Below, piece after piece: positions 36,356 to 46,700 of a stretch of 64,000 bases of DNA. Numbering within the stretch: the first letter of the stretch is position 1; each line of letters opens with the position of its first letter. The position numbers were made by a program, and so were the translations under genes. The notes below the pieces were generated by a model. It saw only the letters and a program-made list of their open reading frames with translations. It ran no database searches and was not told the DNA's origin. Source of the DNA: Odiellus spinosus (Eukaryota; Arthropoda; Arachnida; Opiliones; Phalangiidae); NCBI GenBank assembly GCA_963920705.1, contig OY987231.1, positions 7,061,424 to 7,125,423 of the forward strand. Direction: 5' to 3'.

Positions 36356-37125
36356 TAATAATTGATTTTTAATAAATACACCCCCTGTAAAAAAATAAAT
36401 AATAAATACACCCCCTGTAAAAAAAATAAATGATAAATACACCCCCTGTAAAAAAATAAATAAATACACCCCCTGTAAATAAAAATGAATAATAAATACA
36501 CCCCCTGTAAAAAAAATAATAAATACACCCCCTGTAAAGAAAATAAATAAATTCACCCCTTGTAATGAAAATGAATAACAAATACACCCCCTGTAAAAAA
36601 TAAATAATAAACACATCCCCTCTAAATAAAATTAATAAATACACCCCCTGTAAAAAAAATAAATAATAAATACACCCCCTGTAAATAAAAATAAATAATA
36701 AATACACCCCCTGTAAAAAACTAAATAATAAATACACCCTCTGTAAAAAATAAATAATAAATACATCCCCTCTAAATAAAAATTAATAAATACACCCCCT
36801 GTAAAAAAATAAATAATAAATACACCCCCTGTAAATAAAAATAAATAATAAATACACCCCCTGTAAAAAAATTAATAATTACACCCCCTGCAAAAAAAAT
36901 AATAAATACACCCCCTGTAAAAAGATAAATAAGAAATACACCCCCTGTAAAGAAAATAAATAAGAAATACACCCCCTGTAAAAAAATAAATAATAAATAC
37001 ACCCCTTGTAACAAAAATAATAATAAAAACACCCCCTGTAAAAAAAAATTATAAATACACCCCTGTAAAAGAAAATAATAAATACACCCCTTGCAAATAA
37101 TAAAGTACCCCTTGTAAAAAAATAA
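36356..37125 (-). repeat. Minisatellite in inverted orientation
   Basis: The same unit now read on the minus strand (AATAAATACACCCCCTGT on +). The strand switch is at 36337-36356 with GGTGTATATATGGCACCCC at the centre. Flanking motif TAAAAAAATAATTGATTTTT-like sequence occurs at both ends (about 36350 and 37117). Confidence 0.95.
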
Positions 37126-39350
37126 TTGATTTTTTTGAGATTGAGAAAATTGAGATTGAGATTGAGAAAATTGAGATTGAGATTGAGAAAATTGAGATTG
37201 AGATTGAGAAAATTGAGATTGAGATTGAGAAAATTGAGATTGAGATTGAGAAAATTGAGATTGAGATTGAGAAAATTGAGATTGAGATTGAGAAAATTGA
37301 GATTGAGATTGAGAAAATTGAGATTGAGATTGAGAAAATTGAGATTGAGAAAATTGAGATTGAGATTGAGAAAATTGAGATTGAGATTGAGAAAATTGAG
37401 ATTGAGATTGAGAAAATTGAGATTGAGATTGAGAAAATTGAGATTGAGATTGAGAAAATTGAGATTGAGATTGAGAAAATTGAGATTGAGATTGAGAAAA
37501 TTGAGATTGAGATTGAGAAAATTGAGATTGAGATTGAGAAGATTGAGATTGAGAAAATTGAGATTGAGATTGAGAAAATTGAGATTGAGATTGAGAAGAT
37601 TGAGATTGAGATTGAGAAGATTGAGATTGAGATTGAGAAGATTGAGATTGAGAAAATTGAGATTGAGATTGAGAAAATTGAGATTGAGATTGAGAAAATT
37701 GAGATTGAGATTGAGAAAATTGAGAAAATTGAGATTGAGAAAATTGAGAAGATTGAGAAAATTGAGATTGAGAAAATTGAGATTGAGAAAATTGAGATTG
37801 AGAAAATTGAGATTGAGAAAATTGAGATTGAGAAAATTGAGATTGAGAAAATTGAGATTGAGAAAATTGAGATTGAGAAAATTGAGATTGAGAAAATTGA
37901 GATTGAGAAAATTGAGATTGAGAAAATTGAGATTGAGAAAATTGAGATTGAGAAAATTGAGATTGAGAAAATTGAGATTGAGAAAATTGAGATTGAGAAA
38001 ATTGAGATTGAGAAAATTGAGATTGAGAAAATTGAGATTGAGAAAATTGAGATTGAGAAAATTGAGATTGAGAAAATTGAGATTGAGAAAATTGAGATTG
38101 AGAAAATTGAGATTGAGAAAATTGAGATTGAGAAAATTGAGATTGAGAAAATTGAGATTGAGAAAATTGAGATTGAGAAAATTGAGATTGAGAAAATTGA
38201 GATTGAGAAAATTGAGATTGAGAAAATTGAGATTGAGAAAATTGAGATTGAGAAAATTGAGATTGAGAAAATTGAGATTGAGAAAATTGAGATTGAGAAA
38301 ATTGAGATTGAGAAAATTGAGATTGAGAAAATTGAGATTGAGAAAATTGAGATTGAGAAAATTGAGATTGAGAAAATTGAGATTGAGAAAATTGAGATTG
38401 AGAAAATTGAGATTGAGAAAATTGAGATTGAGAAAATTGAGATTGAGAAAATTGAGATTGAGAAAATTGAGATTGAGAAAATTGAGATTGAGAAAATTGA
38501 GATTGAGAAAATTGAGATTGAGAAAATTGAGATTGAGAAAATTGAGATTGAGAAAATTGAGATTGAGAAAATTGAGATTGAGAAAATTGAGATTGAGAAA
38601 ATTGAGATTGAGAAAATTGAGATTGAGAAAATTGAGATTGAGAAAATTGAGATTGAGAAAATTGAGATTGAGAAAATTGAGATTGAGAAAATTGAGATTG
38701 AGAAAATTGAGATTGAGAAAATTGAGATTGAGAAAATTGAGATTGAGAAAATTGAGATTGAGAAAATTGAGATTGAGAAAATTGAGATTGAGAAAATTGA
38801 GATTGAGAAAATTGAGATTGAGAAAATTGAGATTGAGAAAATTGAGATTGAGAAAATTGAGATTGAGAAAATTGAGATTGAGAAAATTGAGATTGAGAAA
38901 ATTGAGATTGAGAAAATTGAGATTGAGAAAATTGAGACTGAGAAAATTGAGACTGAGAAAATTGAGACTGAGAAAATTGAGACTGAGAAAATTGAGACTG
39001 AGAAAATTGAGACTGAGAAAATACAGCCTGAGAAAATTGAGACTGAGAAAATTGAGACTGAGAAAATTGAGACTGAGAAAATTGAGACTGAGAAAATTGA
39101 GACTGAGAAAATTGAGACTGAGAAAATTGAGGCTGAGAAAATTGAGGCTGAGAAAATTGAGGCTGAGAAAATTGAGGCTGAGAAAATTGAGGCTGAGAAA
39201 ATTGAGACTGAGAAAATTGAGAATGAGAAAATTGAGACTGAGAAAATTGAGACAGAAAATTGAGACTGAGAAAAATGAGACTGAGAAAATTGAGACAGAA
39301 AATTGAGACAGAAAATTGAGACTGAGAAAAATGAGACTGAGAAAAATGAG
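37126..39350. repeat. 2.2-kb minisatellite of 21-bp then 15-bp units
   Basis: 37133-37730 is mainly a 21-bp unit (ATTGAGATTGAGATTGAGAAA with one fewer base shown per line break) and 37733-38930 a near-perfect 15-bp unit (AGAAAATTGAGATTG). From 38938 the variant GAGACTGAG, and at about 39130-39200 GAGGCTGAG, take over. No frame of one + and two - registers meets a stop, giving spurious proteins of 726-883 residues (LRLRK, FSQSQ and FSISI repeats). Confidence 0.97.
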
Positions 39351-39544
39351 ACTGTAAAAAAATAAATAATAAATACACCTCCTGTAAAAAAAAAAAAAAA
39401 AAAAAAAAAAATAATAAATTCACCTGCTGTAAAAAAAAATAATAAATACACCCCCTTTAAAAAAAAATAATAAATACACCCCCTGTTAAAAAAAATAAAT
39501 AATAAATACACCCCAGGGCTGTAAAAAAATAAATAATAAATACA
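39351..39544 (-). repeat. Short inverted block of the 30-bp minisatellite
   Basis: Six or so minus-strand units (ATAAATACACCCCCTGT-like on +) lie between the 15-bp array and the 20-bp arrays, with an A-run at 39388-39411. One unit carries CCCCAGGGCTG, the same oddity as the CAGCCCTGGGG unit at about 31418. Confidence 0.9.
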
Positions 39545-40198
39545 CGTCGAGATACGTCGAGATACGTCGAGATTGGTCGAGATACGTCGAGATTGGTCGA
39601 GATACGTCGAGATTGGTCGAGATACGTCGAGATTGGTCGAGATTGGTCGAGATTGATTGAAATGGATAGCGATTTATTGAAATGGATAGCGATTGATTGA
39701 AATGGATAGCGATTGATTGAAATGGATAGCGATTGATTGAAATGGATAGCGATTGATTGAAATGGATAGCGATTGATTGAAATGGATAGCGATTGATTGA
39801 AATGGATAGCGATTGATTGAAATGGATAGCGATTGATTGAAATGGATAGCGATTGATTGAAATGGATAGCGATTGATTGAAATGGATAGCGATTGATTGA
39901 AATGGATAGCGATTGATTGAAATGGATAGAGATTGATTGAAATGGATAGAGATTGATTGAAATTGATAGAGATTGATTGAAATTGATAGAGATTGATTGA
40001 AATTGATAGAGATTGATTGAAATTGATAGAGATTGATTGAAATTGATAGAGATTGATTGAAATTGATAGAGATTGATTGAAATTGATAGAGATTGATTGA
40101 AATTGATAGAGATTGATTGAAATTGATTGAGATTGATTGAAATTGATTGAGATTGATTGAAAATGATTGAGATTGATTGAAATTGATTGAGATTGAGA
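39545..40198. repeat. Two 20-bp tandem arrays
   Basis: 39545-39655 repeats GATACGTCGAGATTGGTCGA and 39650-40195 repeats GATTGATTGAAATGGATAGC, about 27 copies, drifting to GATTGATTGAAATTGATAGA towards the right. The 261-codon open frame on the minus strand (Ser/Ile/Gln/Asn-rich) is an artefact, since 20 bp is not a multiple of three and the frames rotate. Confidence 0.95.
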
Positions 40199-40287
40199 TT
40201 CAAAATTTGTTTACCATTAACTCTACAGTAATTAAAATTCATATAATTTTGTGAAATACCGATAAATTAAACTACCCTTATAATTTT

Positions 40288-40334
<47 letters not shown>

Positions 40335-40735
40335 GGTAATTTTAAGTTCATAATTTTATTTCCTAATGAAGGAAAGACATGTTTTTAACGAGACGTATCT
40401 CATTCGAAGAGGAGTTTAATTAGAATAATTAAGAATTATTTAAACAACTTTGACCGTTTTTGAGCCGAGATAAGGTTTTTATGTACCCCAGATATATTTA
40501 TATATATAGTATAAAATATATCGAAAAACTAGTTTTTTCCTAATTTTCATAATTTTATTTCCTAATGAAGGAAAGACATGTTTTTGACGAGACGTATCTT
40601 ATTCGAAAGAGGAGTTTAATTAGAATAATTGAGAATTATTTAAAAAACTTTGACCGTTTTAGAGCCGAGATATATGGGTTTTATGTACCCCCTTGATAAA
40701 TATGTATATGTGAAAAAGCTAGTTTGAATTTTGAC
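40199..40735 (-). repeat. Right inverted arm of the giant structure
   Basis: Inverted counterpart of 20122-20400, with a poly(A) run at 40289-40331 and a partial second copy of a roughly 190-bp unit (TTTCCTAATGAAGGAAAGAC occurs at about 40360 and 40558). Confidence 0.85.
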
Positions 40736-41149
40736 GCTTTATTAGCGCGATCTATTGTGAAGCGATTACGTAAAATTTTGTTAATTTTAGTTTAAATGCC
40801 TTTTTTTTACAAAAATAATGAATATTATCATAAATGATTTCAATTACCCCTAATTTTAACGTTTTAACCGTAAAATTCTTTCAAAACTAAATTTTGATAG
40901 GTAGGTCTGAAAATGTTTTTAGGCCATATACCGTGTCGCGAGTCTGGCAGAATCTGTGAATTGTTTTGGACCGATTCATCTGGCCGAATGAACTACCGAT
41001 TCTGCCAAATTGACGTCAATCGTACATAATGGCGTAATCACTGAGTAATTCTCATATAACGTCATTCGTTACACAATAAAGTTAGAACTGGTAATATAAT
41101 TACCCTTTTGAAGTCTGAAAATCAAATCGGTTAAGATTTCAGCCAGGAT

Positions 41150-41894
41150 ATGCGTTCCTCTCCATTTATTAACCTCATACGAGAAATAAACTCCAAAATT
41201 GGGCAAGTTGAAGCCTCTTCCTATAAGCTCTACTACAAAGATGTGATAGATTCCAACAGAACACTATCTGAAATTAGTAACGTTGAACAATTATTAGATA
41301 TCCTTTTGGATAGAGACGCTTATTGGGAAAGCAATATCGAAGTATTAGAAAACGTAGTCAAAAGAGTCGGACAAACGTATCAAAATGTCAAAGAACCCCT
41401 TCTTCAAACTATTTCAATGTACAAAAAGCTTCAGTGTCACGATTCTCCTAGCCGTTGCGACGTATGCGAGGTACCAATCGAATTGGAATTACCTCAAATA
41501 GAAAATGTTTCTTTCGCAGTCGCATCAGCCCCTGAACAGGATTATGTTAGCGAGGAACAAGGTTTTAATTCCCTATATTTTTTAGAACCAGCATTTCCCT
41601 AAAATACTTTTTTGTTCTTTTTCAGAATTTGATCTGATTGTTTTATATTTGAGCGATAGATTGGCGCAGGATTGGAGAAGATTAGGCACGAGTTTGGGCC
41701 TGGAACAAGGGCTCCTGGATACTATCCAAATGGAGCGATCACCCGCTCCAGTTTACATATCAAATATGCTTCACGCTTGGAAAAAGCAAAATGGTGCTGC
41801 GGCGACAAAAGAAGTCCTCATTACCAAATTAAATTCCAAACACGTTTTAAGGCGTGATTTGGTTGATGGTATTAACAAAGGAAAATATAAATAA
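41150..41894 (+). CDS. FADD: FADD-like adaptor (death effector domain + death domain), two exons
   Basis: Exon 1 is 41150-41561 and exon 2 is 41626-41894. The 64-bp intron has a donor at CAAG|GTTTTA and an acceptor at TTCTTTTTCAG, and splicing joins the frames at phase 1 (codon GAA). The product is 226 aa, close to the roughly 208 aa of human FADD. Residues about 5-95 are alpha-helical with the spacing of a death effector domain (FINLIREINSKIG, LLDILLDRDAYWE, then VLENVVKRVG). Residues about 139-220 are a death domain with the family signature QDWRRLGTSLGL and the later helix VYISNMLHAWKKQ. In known animals FADD is a cytosolic adaptor that recruits initiator caspases through its DED and receptors or adaptors through its DD; that role is inferred here. 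Without the intron, exon 1 reads to a stop at about 41602 and would lack the DD. It converges with CCAR1. Another DED-DD adaptor is possible. Confidence 0.78.
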
Positions 41895-41979
41895 GATTTG
41901 AAATTTGGATAAATAATCCCTAGTTTTGACAAATCAATGAAATGTTTTTATATTATTTAAATTTTTCAATTTATGCCAA

Positions 41980-41985
41980 AATAAA
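41980..41985 (+). promoter_or_regulatory. Poly(A) signal of the FADD-like gene
   Basis: An AATAAA hexamer lies about 85 bp after the stop codon of the FADD-like gene, in AT-rich sequence. This is the expected place for a 3'-end processing signal. The cleavage site itself cannot be fixed. Confidence 0.5.
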
Positions 41986-42517
41986 AATTTCTTATTTTGT
42001 AGCAACGATAAAGAGTAATTTTTAATCAAATTGGACTCTTAAAATACGCTTATAATCTATATCGAACCCATTGAGGAAGTATAGCTTATATCTACCCAAT
42101 AATAGTGATGGAAATAAGTGCAGAACACTGGACATCTGTTAAATTTTTTGAAATGTCTCTTAACTTTTCATTATTGAGAGGGGAACGCTGAATATGTGTC
42201 TAATTTTTTAAATACACCTGTATCTGTAAACTTTGAATTTGCTAATGAGGTTACTAGTAACAGGCAATTGCCCAATGAGTCTCGCTTCTTCTAAGGGGTT
42301 ACATTACTTACGTTTTTAAATTACAACTTCATGTCAACTTGTAAATTTCTGTAAAAAGACTTCACTCCAGATATTTTAATAGCGATGGTAAATAAAATTT
42401 AAAATTTACTCGTTTTTTCTTTGATTGGTTAAAAGATGAATTTATTTTTTTCCAAATTCACAAAAAAAAAATTAGGATACGAAAATTTTGAGCTTTAACC
42501 AAGCCTAGTGACTAAAC

Positions 42518-43108
42518 TAGAGATGGACGATACTGCGTGTAATGACCTCTAACTTATATCAATAAATCCCAATACACCATTTAGCCATTACTTGGGGCGC
42601 CATAGGGCGAACTTTCACTTGGTGAAAATGGCAGAAAAAAAACCTGCATGGGGAAATACGCGGGATACTACGCGCGCCTCACCAAGTGAACGTTGTTTTT
42701 TTTTCGCCACTAGTAAACGTTTCGAGCGTGGGCATGCGCACAGTGGAAGAGCATAGTGGTGTATTTTTTGGAACTATCCACATACGATATCATCTAAATA
42801 TCTCGTTTGAAAAATATCAACTTTTAAATTCAAAATTAATTTAAACTGATCTGGATATCAAGGTTCAACAGATTAGGAAACCTGATTAAACCAATTACGA
42901 TATTAATAAATCAAAATATTATACCCCATTATTTGGGTTTAAATTTAAAATGTAGCGCCAAAAAAAAGACGTTATGATACCGTATCGGCTCGTTCCCAAC
43001 ACAAAATAAATAATAGAAAAGGTTCCAAAGCTCTTTTCTACGAATATAGCCAATAATATTTGAAGAAAATAAAAGTTAACCCAAATACGTATTATAGCCC
43101 ATCGCTAG
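42518..43108. mobile_element. Possible inverted-repeat element between the FADD-like gene and CCAR1
   Basis: CTAGAGATGGACGATA and TATAGCCCATCGCTAG are imperfect inverted ends of a kind seen in hAT elements (TAGAGATGGGC). A short inner palindrome (ACTTTCACTTGGTGA / TCACCAAGTGAACGT) lies at 42612-42706. Flanks do not show a clear duplication. Confidence 0.4.
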
Positions 43109-43405
43109 ACAAGCACTGTTAAAGTAATATAAAACTGATCAGTCCATTACTTTACGTAATTTTAAACAAAAATTTTGTTGGACAATATTGTATAATTCCG
43201 CGATACTCTAACAAACATTGATAGACGACTAAGAATATTAAAATTACGAAGTTAGGGGGAAATATTTAGCGTAACCTTTGTTTCGAGTATATTTTGGCAT
43301 AAATAGTCAGTTAAACTAATATATATTATTTACAAATTTAACAATTGTGAGAAAGATTTAGTATTTACAAATTCTCACTCCAAAAAAAAACTGAATAACG
43401 AACCA

Positions 43406-43411
43406 TTTATT
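43406..43411 (-). promoter_or_regulatory. Candidate poly(A) signal of CCAR1
   Basis: AATAAA on the minus strand, about 24 bp after the CCAR1 stop codon. It would give a very short 3' UTR; other AT-rich hexamers further downstream are possible. Confidence 0.3.
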
Positions 43412-43434
43412 AGTAGAATGTTGATTTTCTTCGG

Positions 43435-43730
43435 TCAGTCAGCATCGTGATTGCGAGCTTCGGTTTTTGTAACGAGCGTCTTATAACTTATAGGTTTTCT
43501 TGAATTGGTGATGATAGTCGGAGTTCCTTCCAGAGAAGTTTCCACGGAGCCTAACAAGAGATGCAACTGATCGCGACACATCCCTAACGCCCGTTGATAC
43601 TTTTCGACTTGAATTTGAGCCATTCGAAAATTCTCCTCGCTCGTTTTATATTTTTGGTCACAACTTTCGAGTTCTAGAGTTAATTTCTGAGCATTTTGCT
43701 CACTGATTGACGCCGCTTCATGCATTTCGT
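43435..43730 (-). CDS. CCAR1: CCAR1 exon n (terminal coiled coil and stop)
   Basis: Acceptor AAATTTCAG opens a 296-bp exon encoding the C-terminal coiled coil (SISEQNAQKLTLELESCDQK) and a poorly conserved tail ending RNHDAD before the stop codon at 43435-43437. The spliced codon is GAC. Confidence 0.88.
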
Positions 43731-46700
43731 CTGAAATTTGAATTTTACGCCAAAATGATTATAAATCTTACACTACAGAACCACCAAACGTTAATTTTTT
43801 TAAGGAACAATAGACTTGCCTAATTCTTCTTGCATCTCTCTCATCTTTTCTTCGGTATCCGCCCTAGCTTTTTCGCTACGTTTCAGTTGTTGCAAAAGTT
43901 TCTCAACGTCCAACAAGGCGCCTTTGTAGACGACCAAGCGCTCGTTAGTCTCGACAGACTCTTCGCTTTCGATAACCGGCGTTTCTCGTACGTCCATATC
44001 GGATTCAACATTCGACGGGCAAACTAAATTAGGCATCTTGAACACTGGCAAATATTTTTTGTTCCCAGCAGCCAATTCTTCGAGGCTTCTCTTCTTGACC
44101 GCACTCTCATCTTCTTTGTCTCGCTGTTGCTCTGCCAGCAACTTGTCAGTCATTTTACGATAATGTATCGCCTCCTTCTTCGCAACTTTTTGAAGTAATT
44201 TGCGAACCTTCAGGGAAAAGGATGGTATTACTTCCTTTAAATAAGGCTATTTATGCCTAAAACTTGGGCCAAAATACCCTGGAGTCTCCTGGACGTTATT
44301 TTAGCTCCAAATTTAATACCAATTTTTAAGTCTGGCCTCAGACTATTTGGGACCAATTCAGGCCTGTGCGAGTACTCGCCAAGAGCCGAGTACTCGCCAA
44401 GAGCCGAGTACTCGATCGAGTCTCGAGTCGAGTACTTGACTCGAGACTCGAAAAGTAAAATTTGGGACTCGAGAAAATTTTCGAGTCCGAAAAAAACAGA
44501 TATTAGGACTCGAGAAGGACGCATGAATGCAGCTCAAGCGGCTATATATTAAATCTCTCGCCTCACACCGAACCCTTCAAAGTTCCACCACCCGCAGGTT
44601 TTTATTGGGGTTTTTTTGCAAGCCCCTGCCTCTTAATTCCTGGAATTTCCCATCCTTATCTCCTTATCTTGAGATTTTCAGCTTGAGTTTGCATAGGTTT
44701 AACCTTCGCGTTTAAAACTGTCTCAGCTATTCTCATTCTGCAAACTTCTCTTGAACTTAGGGTGTCCTTCTGAGGCCCAGCTGCATTTTATATCACAGGA
44801 TGTATTTTCAGTAGCTGCTACCTTACCAAATAGAATCCAAATCATAAATATAACAGGTACCATAGCTTTGTATGTACTGACCAAAGACGCGAAAACAACT
44901 TCAAAACTGTGGGGTTTATTAACTCTCACTGTTCATACTGTTCAGAAGAATTTAAAAGAGTTGCCTAGCCTTAAGTAGCGCTCTTAACTTAAGATGAATA
45001 AAACGTGGATCATTTATACAGTCCAAAGAAGTGTGTTGCCATTACCCTAAACTAGTATTCAGGAGGAGTTAGCACTGACTACGTTTACTCATTCTGCAAA
45101 CCCATCTATAACGAGTTAAAGATGCTAAGTTGCTATTGGTTGTAAGAAGCTTGACGTCACAATTGAAAGAGAGGCGAAAGAAACCAAAAGTAAAACTGAA
45201 GATTAAGCCCCACAAGCCAAAATCCTTTGTATATTGAAAAGTCATTTTAACGGTTGACGCTTGGGTTTGAAGTTCTGGCTCTCAAACAAAAACTTTTTTT
45301 ACTAAAGCAATGTAAGTAGATTTTAGATTTAATTTAACTCGAATTCATGGGGAGGACTCGATTAGGACTCGAATTTATGGGGAGGACTCGATTAGGACTC
45401 GAATTTATGGGGAGGACTCGATTAGGACTCGAATTTATGGGGAGGACTCGATTAGGACTCGAATTTATGGGGAGGACTCGATTAGGACTCGAATTTATGG
45501 GGAGGACTCGATTAGGACTCGAATTTATGGGGAGGACTCGATTAGGACTCGAATTTATGGGGAGGACTCGATTAGGACTCGAATTTATGGGGAGGACTCG
45601 ATTAGGACTCGAATTTATGGGGAGGACTCGATTAGGACTCGAATTTATGGGGAGGACTCGATTAGGACTCGAATTTATGGGGAGGACTCGATTAGGACTC
45701 GAATTTATGGGGAGGACTCGATTAGGACTCGAATTTATGGGGAGGACTCGATTAGGACTCGAATTTATGGGGAGGACTCGATTAGGACTCGAATTTATGG
45801 GGAGGACTCGATTAGGACTCGAATTTATGGGGAGGACTCGATTAGGACTCGAATTTATGGGGAGGACTCGATTAGGACTCGAATTTATGGGGAGGACTCG
45901 ATTAGGACTCGAATTTATGGGGAGGACTCGATTAGGACTCGAATTTATGGGGAGGACTCGATTAGGACTCGAATTTATGGGGAGGACTCGATTAGGACTC
46001 GAATTTATGGGGAGGACTCGATTAGGACTCGAATTTATGGGGAGGACTCGATTAGGACTCGAATTTATGGGGAGGACTCGATTAGGACTCGAATTTATGG
46101 GGAGGACTCGATTAGGACTCGAATTTATGGGGAGGACTCGATTAGGACTCGAATTTATGGGGAGGACTCGATTAGGACTCGAATTTATGGGGAGGACTCG
46201 ATTAGGACTCGAATTTATGGGGAGGACTCGATTAGGACTCGAATTTATGGGGAGGACTCGAATTTATGGGGAGGACTCGATTAGGACTCGAATTTATGGG
46301 GAGGACTCGATTAGGACTCGAATTTATGGGGAGGACTCGATTAGGACTCGAATTTATGGGGAGGACTCGATTAGGACTCGAAACATTGTTTTTAAGCCAG
46401 TTGAAGGACTCGAAGACTCGACACTAACTTTAAATTGGACTCGAGACTCGAAAAGTCGTTTGGTTTGGACTAGAGACTCGACTCGAAACCCTAAAAATTG
46501 GACTCGCACAGGCCTGGACCAATTAGTCATAAAAAGCTTAGTCAAGTAATTTGGTCCAAAATCGGTCATAAAAAAATAATTGGGCTCCCAGAGCTTAATG
46601 GGCCTAATTGGGCCCCCAGAGCTTAGTGGACCTAATTGCCCCCCCCCAGAGCTTAGTGGGTATAATTGCCCCCCCCCCAGAGCTTAGTGGGCCTAATTGC

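Larger units (their letters stand above)
20122..40590. mobile_element. Giant foldback-like structure bounded by inverted arms
   Basis: The left arm (20122-20400) and right arm (40199-40590) are inverted copies. Shared blocks include ACATGTCTTTCCTTCATTAG, AACTAGTTTTTCGATATATT, CAAAAACGGTCAAAGT and TTTAATTTATCGGTATTTCA. The right arm has an extra internal stretch and a long A-run; a further tandem copy of its roughly 190-bp unit continues to 40735. Between the arms lie only tandem arrays and the retrotransposon. Foldback elements have long inverted ends with internal tandem repeats, so that is the closest class; no transposase gene is visible and no target duplication was confirmed. Confidence 0.6.

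Noticed and set aside
36772-39511. Open frames of 883, 820 and 726 codons (FSQSQ, FSISI and LRLRK repeats)
   Set aside because: They are translations of the 15/21-bp minisatellite, which is a multiple of three and has no stop in three registers; both strands are open at once and there is no gene context.
39457-40242. 261-codon Ser/Ile/Asn/Gln frame
   Set aside because: It is the 20-bp array read through its rotating frames.
41672-41857. 61-codon frame on the + strand
   Set aside because: It is a shifted reading of exon 2 of the FADD-like gene.
45347-46549. 400-codon frame of MGRTRLGLEF repeats
   Set aside because: It is the 30-bp minisatellite of the hAT element; the unit length is a multiple of three and the units are identical at the DNA level.
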